In this document: positions 58,245-64,000 of the stretch, in pieces
Numbering within the stretch: the stretch's first letter is position 1
How the letters are laid out: the number at the start of each line of letters is the position of its first letter
Notes under the pieces: model-generated
Told to the model about the DNA's origin: nothing
The model's database searches: none
What the model saw: the letters and a program-made list of their open reading frames with translations, nothing else
Program-made: the position numbers and the translations under genes
Assembly (NCBI RefSeq): GCF_038396675.1
Contig: NC_088934.1
Coordinates: 3,104,001-3,168,000 of the forward strand
Source of the DNA: Hydra vulgaris
Taxonomy: Eukaryota > Cnidaria > Hydrozoa > Anthoathecata > Hydridae
Direction of reading: 5' to 3'
DNA: 64,000 bases

Positions 58245-60072
58245 AAAGAGGTTGAAGATGTTGCAATATACTTGAGAAATGTACAGCAAAAACGATGTCT
58301 TCTGCAACAAGATAATTAAACAGATTTTGGATCCTTCTACTTTTCTTAGGAACCTCATATAAAGTATTTTGGGTGTTGGTAAAACCTCAACAATCTGTCT
58401 AATGTAATTCATTTCACACTTTTTTTAGTTTTTCCTGGGAAGACTACAACATGCCAACTCCTTGTAGTTAGAAATTGTTGACATCAGGTTCTTCTTGATT
58501 AGACTCAGTTAAATCAAAATCTTTCTTGTCATTACTTTCATTGGGATAACCACTACTACCTACTTCAACGTCTTCTAATTCAGACAAAGATTCTACATCC
58601 TTTGAAGCTATTTTTGATTTTTTGCCTTTAATTTGTTGGTTTAAGGATTTTTTCTGTTTTGATTTTTGTCTATAATCAATGTCATCTATTGCGATCAATT
58701 TTCCTGGTGCAATTTCCCCCCCTCTTTTTCTGTTGGTTTTTCCTGCTGCATCATTGCCACAGTACTTCGTGAGAATATTTATTACAACCTCATTTACTAT
58801 TTCTTTTATGGTGGCACCGCTATAGTCTTTGTTGACATCTCGAAGCCGTTTTAATACTTTTTCTTGATTCAAAGGATATATGCCTGAAGCTTCAAATCCC
58901 GCTTTTAAGTTGTCTGCTATCAGAGTATTTTGCAACTTTGTCAAGTGCGCTGGGAAATGGTTTTTTGGAATCGAACCCTTGATTCGTGATTCTCTTCTTC
59001 ATGTTTGTAAAATTTTCTTCCACTCAACTTTCAAGGATCTAAAAACAGCAATATTAAGCGGTTGTTGCAGATGTGTGGTATTTGGGATTAAACATGTAAA
59101 CCGAATATTATTTCCAAGCATGCTTTGATGATATTAGATGAGAAATGTGAAGTTAAATTATCCCCAATAACAACTTTAGTTCCTGTAAGAGATGCTGTTT
59201 TAGGAACAAAAATTCCCCTGAACTAACGTTCAAATGTTCTAGAATCGAACCAACCAGGTTTTGAACTGTCGAGTATAGTTCCAGGTGAGTCACTATTTGC
59301 CCATTCTATGTAGCAGTTTGCAGCTTTATAAACAACCATGGGAGAAAGAAACTGACCAGCTGCACTCCCACAATACATAATACTAATAGCTCCTTTAGAA
59401 TGCTGCATTTTTCTTTCTACGCGTTTAAGGCCACGTTTACAAACTACTGTTTTAGAGCCTGGATTATCACTCACATTTGTCTCATTATAGATGATTATAT
59501 TGATATTAGGAATGTCTTGAAGTGTAATGGATAACACATCGAAATATGAGCATACCGAATTTCGATCAATTTCAGCTCCTGCTGGTTTTACGTTGTCAGC
59601 AATTCGAGCAGTCAGATTATTGCAAATAATGAAGGATTTTATCCAATCAGGAACAGGCAAGTTATTTTAAATTTTAAATCAATAACACTCATTCTGTCTA
59701 GATAGTCTTTTACTAGCAGACGTATATCCAACTTATCCAAAGGTAATTTCCAATCTGTCAGGATGCTAATAATTTGTAGAAACTTTTCTTCGTAATGGGG
59801 TTGTAATCTGGTCTGCCCTCCAAGGTTTGTCTTAGTTTACTCTTGTTGTGCAGAGTACTATATGGTATACCATATAACTTGGATGCCTTAAAAATTGATA
59901 TTCTGTTAGTTGAGATATCTAACAAGGCATTTTGCATTGCTTCTGCTGGATACAATGCATAGGATCGATTACCTGGTTTACGTTTATAAGCTTTCATGAA
60001 TTTTTCTGCAACTCTTCTTGTGATTTTTTTTGTCTTAATGTCTTTTTTGAAAATTATTTGAAAAAGTGACAA
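58221..60072 (-). pseudogene. pogo/Tigger-like (jerky-type) transposase, frameshifted
   Basis: The gene starts at 60072 (MSLFQIIFKKD). A pipsqueak-type helix-turn-helix follows at about residues 43-88 (ALLDISTNRISIFKASKLYG, IPYSTLHNK). Then come LDIRLLVKDYLDRM, PVPDWIKSFIICNN and the DDE region: YNETNVSDNPGSKTVVCKRG, ISIMYCGSAAGQFLSPMVVY, GDNLTSHFSS and PNTTHLQQPLNIAVF. Relatives carry Asp in 'DETN' and 'QPLD'; here both are Asn. The middle Asp (GDN) remains. The C-terminus (58468-58944) is Lys-rich, then acidic (LSELEDVEVGSS), with a last conserved piece QIVEVLPTPKILYMRFLRK at 58340-58412. Frameshifts lie near 59765, 59665 and 59225. Confidence 0.87.
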
Positions 60073-60482
60073 ACAAAATTGTTTTGAATTTTCTGCAAAT
60101 GTAATTGGGAGTAACCAAATATGAGTGGTATATTACAGTGGTATTATAACTGGAATATACCACTTGAACATCTAAGTATAGATTTTAAGAAAAAAATTTA
60201 TTCCAAAAAATTAAAATCATATGTTTTTTGGCATTTTTTTGGTACATGTAAAAATCGATATTTTGTTGTTTAAGTCATATTAATCCCAACACATTTGCGC
60301 AAGTTAGAATCACTTCACAATCATTAAAATTTCAAAAATATACGCAAAATATAACAATGTACTAGAAAAAAAAAAAAAAAAAAGTTTCTAATTTTGCAAT
60401 TACATCTCTAAATCGATACTTTTGTAACTAACAGGCAAATTTATTAAAGTCACCCCGCGTATCAAAGTATCGTTTTACGGTA

Positions 60483-60735
60483 CTTGTTATTCATATCGCA
60501 GATAAATTTCTGAAAATTTGAATTCTCGACAAGAGATAATAGAAGTGAGCAACCAACAATAAAATTTGCAACTAAGGAACCTATAATTTTAATTTGGTTA
60601 GGATGTTGCGATCCGTTCGAACTATTTTGTTTTGTGAAGAATGAATCGATATTTATTTGTTTGCGATTAAAATTGTTATATTTTTGTGCCGCATACTTTG
60701 CGTGTTTTTCAGGGTGAACGTTACTATAATGTTTA
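60483..60735 (-). pseudogene. hAT transposase N-terminal part (BED finger remnant)
   Basis: The minus strand encodes FKHYSNVHPEKHAKYAAQKY, the end of a BED zinc finger. It continues with NRKQINIDSFFTKQN and GSLVANFIVGCSLLLSLVEN, leading to MNNKY at the pogo insertion point. The hAT frame resumes as VLPSRSHLTSQ on the far side of the inserted element. The N-terminal cysteines are missing because the SINE sits there. Confidence 0.8.
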
Positions 60736-60744
60736 AAATATTAT

Positions 60745-60987
60745 GCGGTAGTGATGTAGTGGTAAAGCGCTCGCTTCATAAGCGAGAGGTTCCTAGTTCG
60801 ATCCCCACCACGTCCCTGGTAGTACCGCGCTCAACTTGTTTCTCCGCGCAGCGGCTTTGTTCGTCAAGTTTCGTGTTTCGGAGTTACAGAGTTGAGAGAG
60901 GGTTATAACCACTATTAAGTAGCTTCCTCATCTGTTGTGGCCTTCTCGGCTTTGAGGAGGTGAATAAAAGAAAAAAATAAATAAAAG
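60745..60987 (+). mobile_element. SINE family 2, tRNA-derived, full length
   Basis: The head looks like an initiator/elongator Met tRNA: A-box region GTAGTGGTAAAGCGC, an anticodon arm CTCGC-TTCATAA-GCGAG, and B box AGTTCGATCCC. The T arm does not pair well, so it is a pol III promoter relic, not a tRNA gene. The body has CAGCGGCTTTGTTCGTCAAG and GTTGAGAGAGGGTTATAACC, ending GAGGAGGTGAATAAAAG and an A-rich tail. A truncated copy is at 51470-51634. Confidence 0.85.
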
Positions 60988-60989
60988 TG

Positions 60990-61540
60990 GAAAGGTATAA
61001 TATAAATAGATAAAATACTTTTATTTTCTAAAAACAGCGAGATATTTGAACATTTCTTTTTGCTTTTTATTTTTATTTTTTTGTCAATCTAAAAAAAAGG
61101 AGGGGTCTCGACAAATGAGAGGGCCGGAATATTAAAAAAGCTTCAATTTTAGAAAAACACGAAAACAAAAGAAAAAAGTAGATTTACTTATAAGAACAAA
61201 GTAATTTTTTTTCTGAATAAACAATATAATTGTTAATTTTTGTTAAAGACTCGAAATAATAAAGATTCTTTAGCATTTCTATCGAATACTTTCAAACAAA
61301 AGCACTTCTCCTTTTTTCTAAATTTAAAAAATAAGGTAGTTTTTTAGTTCTTATACAGATTTAAATCTATAATGGAGAAACTTATGTGCTTTTTTACGTA
61401 ATGAAATAATTCGCTTTTAACTTTGTTAAAAAACGGAAAGAAAAATTTATCTCTTAAAATAAATATATCGACATTGACGTTCTTTCTAAATTATTAAATG
61501 TCCCAATCTGTTTATTAACTTTTCCCCACAACTTTATTAA
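60990..61540. other. Non-coding stretch
   Basis: May include the missing hAT right end, but no matching terminal repeat was found. Confidence 0.35.
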
Positions 61541-61541
61541 A

Positions 61542-61862
61542 ATGAATGTTGCCTATAAATTTTCTTTAACTTTTTCTGTTTTTGCGTTGTTTTTTTGTTT
61601 GTTTATTTTGATTTTTTTTTCCATAATTATTATCAATTTTAAAAAAAAAATTAGCATGAGTTACAATTACTTAAGAAAAACTTTAAATCATACAAAAACG
61701 TTAAAGTGTACCATACAAAAACTTAAAAGTGTATCATACAAGTGTATCATACAAAAAGCGATTGTTAAAGATATCAAAATAGGATATCACCACCTTAAGA
61801 ACATAAAACGCATTATTGCAACATGGCAAACCAAGCAACAAATACCAACGTACCTTGTGTAA
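61542..61862 (+). CDS. Small open frame with N-terminal membrane segment
   Basis: 106 codons. Residues about 8-33 (FSLTFSVFALFFCLFILIFF) form a strong hydrophobic helix, followed by a Lys-rich, soluble-looking tail with repeated CTIQKLKSV/CIIQKAIVK-like motifs. It could be a signal-anchored small protein, or simply open by chance in T-rich DNA. No family is recognised. The context AAAATGAATG gives a plausible start. Confidence 0.22.
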   Translation: MNVAYKFSLTFSVFALFFCLFILIFFSIIIINFKKKISMSYNYLRKTLNHTKTLKCTIQKLKSVSYKCIIQKAIVKDIKIGYHHLKNIKRIIATWQTKQQIPTYLV

Positions 61863-61869
61863 CTAGAAG

Positions 61870-62630
61870 TTGTACCTTTAGTTTCTGTTATTGGTTCTTT
61901 ACAAATATTACACTTAGCATGAGTTTTGAACTTCGTCTTTAATTACTTTACGACTTTCACGAGAGTCACAATAAACAAATTTAATAATCTCAATGCAACT
62001 AAGGTATGGTAAACGTTTTTCCGAACAAAAATATAAGTTTTTTCAATTACAATATATGTAAGTTATTTCATCAAAAAGTATGGCATATTTGATATGTATG
62101 GAAAGATTATTTTAACCACTATTATAATCTGATAAAAATAATGCGACTATAACAAATTGTCAAGCGTAGTTTTATTTAGAAAATATGTAATTTTCAACAT
62201 AAAGTACCCTGGGGCTTGGGTATAGATAAATCTATGGATTTGATTTTTTCATAAAAGCACGTATTGGTGCTTGTTTTCAATGAATGTAACTTGACATTTA
62301 TAATCAGACATTATTTGGGAAAATTATCCATGAAAAACCATTTTTTTATGAAAATTGAAGTTTTTATTTTCAATACCTGAACTAAATGAGTATGTTTAAC
62401 AATAATGTCACGTTAGATTTAGATAAACTATGGTAGTGTTAATTTTTCTACCAAAGTCGTTTTCGCATAAATGATTATAATTTTTAGCCCCATTCAAAAA
62501 ACTGTTTTCGGTATTTAGTATCATTTTTTAAAATACATTCTTTTAAAAAGACTTGAAAGTTATGGAATTAAAAGTACATATTTAGAATGACTCAAAAGTT
62601 ATCTAAACAATTGAAAACAATACATAGCAC
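61870..62630. other. Non-coding stretch
   Basis: Nothing recognisable before the LINE at 62640. Confidence 0.4.
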
Positions 62631-62639
62631 ACGAAGAAG

Positions 62640-64000
62640 GAAAAATTGATTACTTGACTATAACTTGTGGTGTTCCCAAAGGCTCAATTCTGGGTCCACT
62701 TTTATTTCTTATTTATATAAACGATTTCCATAAGTTTTCAAACATTTTAAATTCAGTTTTATTTTATTCTAATGGAGATGTCAACCTTTTATTTAAAATA
62801 GTAAACAAGGAATTTTTAAATCTAGCGGATTGGTTTAAGACAAACAAATTGTCCTTAAATTTAAATAAAACTAAGTTTACTTTTTTTCTGAGAATTCGCA
62901 ATAAAGAAAATATTCCATTAAAACTTCCTGAAATAATTAGAGAGTCATCGTTAAAGTTTTTAGGAGTGATACTTGACGAAAACCTAACACGGAGAGAACA
63001 CATAAGAACGTTTGAAAATAAAATTTCAAAAAATATTGGCATTCCATACAAAGCTAAGCAATTATTAAACCAATACTGTTTAAAAATCTTATATTTCTCC
63101 CTCATACATTGTTATATAAACTATGCAAATATTGCATGGTGCAGCTCTAATGTAAGTAAAGTTAAAAAATTGCTTAGTAAGCAAGAGTACGCTGTCAGAA
63201 TTATTTTAGGTGCAGGTCGTTTCACACTTTCTAAAGAACTATTTAAAAATCATATACTTAATGTTTTTCAGTTAAACATTTTATCAAATTCTTATATTTA
63301 TGTACAAACTTCATAATAAAGTAAATCCTATAATATTTAATACACTTTTCAATAAAATGAATCACGAGTACCCTACAAGATTTTCCAATTATCAACCTAA
63401 TCCAATGAGCAACCTAAAATGCACAATTTGGTTACTAAATTTTCTATTGCCATTAGAGGTCCTAAATTATTTATTAAATAACCAGCTGAAAAATTGTTCT
63501 TCACTTTCTCTATTCAAATAAAAACTTCTTAACGATGTAAATGAATTAAATTCTTTTTAAGATTCTTTTTTTTCATTCATTTTATTTTATTTTACTTTTT
63601 TAATTTTTGATTTTCTTTTTCTTTTTTAACAACTATCTTATTAACTGGTCTTTAATTTAAATTTTCCTTAATAATTTATCCTAAATTATTTTTAGTTTTT
63701 AGATGTAGTTATTATTATTATTTTTTATCTTTTTTTACGATTTTCTTTTGATTGTAGATTAGTAACTGATCTTAACATACTTGTAAAAATTTGTATTTAT
63801 TTTTTATACAGTACAAAGTAATTTTATGTTTACATTTTAATGATTGTACACGCTTGCTGATGAAAGCACGTCGGAGCGTAGTGAAAAGACAAATATTGTC
63901 TACTTTTAGCCCCGGTGATGTAGATTTTATTTATGTAAAACGGCATTGTGTTCTTTTTTTTAATGACTAAATAAATAAATAATTATTTTATTTAAACATT
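62640..64000 (+). mobile_element. LINE 3' half with tail
   Basis: 5'-truncated at about 62640, just before motif B (GVPKGSILGPLLFLIYINDF). It continues with the catalytic region as YSNGDVNLLF, the thumb (SSLKFLGVILDENLTRREHI), the YINYANIAWCSS block, and a second piece at 63300-63521 in another frame. The 3' UTR is T-rich, includes a GC-richer block GATGAAAGCACGTCGGAGCG, and ends in a (TAAA)n repeat near 63965. It is related to the 1-1235 family. Confidence 0.88.
62654..63521 (+). pseudogene. LINE reverse transcriptase, inactivated
   Basis: The frame 62654-63316 starts at motif B and has no stops through the thumb. The catalytic box, normally YADD or FADD, reads YSNGD: both its Ala-Asp and first Asp are replaced, so the polymerase cannot work. 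A frameshift near 63300 moves the remaining C-terminus (MYKLHNKVNPIIFNTLFNKM) to another frame. Confidence 0.86.

Larger units (their letters stand above)
57573..60480 (-). mobile_element. pogo/Tigger-like DNA transposon, complete, inserted in hAT gene
   Basis: The ends are CCGTCAAACGG at the left and, on the other strand, CCGTAAAACG at the right, with further matching GTGACTTT subterminal blocks. TA flanks both sides (57571-57572 and 60481-60482), the signature of this superfamily. The 2908-bp unit encodes a transposase on the minus strand (60072 to about 58221). Removing it together with one TA restores the hAT reading frame exactly. Confidence 0.9.
55123..60990 (-). mobile_element. hAT-type transposon, interrupted (right end not found)
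   Basis: The left end is placed at CAGAGATGTAGTCAAGACAG, followed by AAGACCAAGAC repeats, a pattern seen at hAT ends. The transposase reads leftward on the minus strand, from a BED-finger remnant near 60735 to the dimerisation domain ending at 55703. A pogo-like element (57573-60480) is inserted in its coding sequence and a SINE (60745-60987) in its BED region. A MITE (55307-55564) lies in its 3' UTR. The matching right end and 8-bp duplication were not identified. Confidence 0.65.

Noticed and set aside
60745-60815. tRNA-Met gene
   Set aside because: The A box and anticodon arm look right, but the T stem does not pair. The unit continues into a SINE body that recurs at 51470.
63850-63915. 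Hammerhead-like pattern CTGATGA ... GAAAA ... hairpin in the LINE tail
   Set aside because: The required GAAA core has an extra base, the A-U closing pair of stem III fails, and no stem I can be formed.

Overview
The window reads as animal nuclear DNA from a cnidarian, most likely Hydra. It is extremely AT-rich, carries many long (TA)n arrays and dense decayed transposons, and has genes with short exons, GTAAGT donors and long introns. No database search was possible, so the species call is an inference.

Only three host-type genes can be supported. Two encode four-helix MARVEL/CKLF-like membrane proteins on the + strand. The last two exons of one lie at 7465-7841, and its 5' part was not found. 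A complete four-exon paralogue of 171 residues runs from 17979 to 28622, interrupted by two introns of 4.5 and 5.5 kb filled with retrotransposons. Both genes use phase-0 introns at matching places, so they look like a tandem duplication. The third is an intact intronless 330-codon gene at 31935-32927 (-) for ADP-L-glycero-D-manno-heptose 6-epimerase (HldD). This is a bacterial lipopolysaccharide-precursor enzyme and looks like a lateral acquisition.

The rest is a layered record of mobile DNA. Non-LTR retrotransposon pieces lie at 1-1.2, 8-12, 13.4, 20.6-21.6, 25.8-28.3, 30.2, 48.5-49.5 and 62.6-64 kb. At 33.8-35.4 kb, TA arrays surround an inverted repeat holding two hammerhead ribozymes on opposite strands, which is typical of Penelope-like elements. 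A 9.1 kb Ginger-type DNA transposon (38290-47368, - strand) is bounded by TGTC terminal inverted repeats and a GGTG target duplication. It encodes a zinc-binding N-terminus, an integrase, a Cys-rich block, a Ulp1-like protease and a PHD finger, all decayed. At 55.1-60.7 kb a hAT transposase gene is split by a complete 2.9 kb pogo/Tigger-like element and also interrupted by a tRNA-derived SINE. Seven small inverted-repeat elements, two SINE families, many tandem repeats and an unusual number of perfect small-loop hairpins complete the region.

No rRNA gene, genuine tRNA gene, CRISPR array or operon is present. Most open frames over the TA arrays and simple repeats are meaningless.
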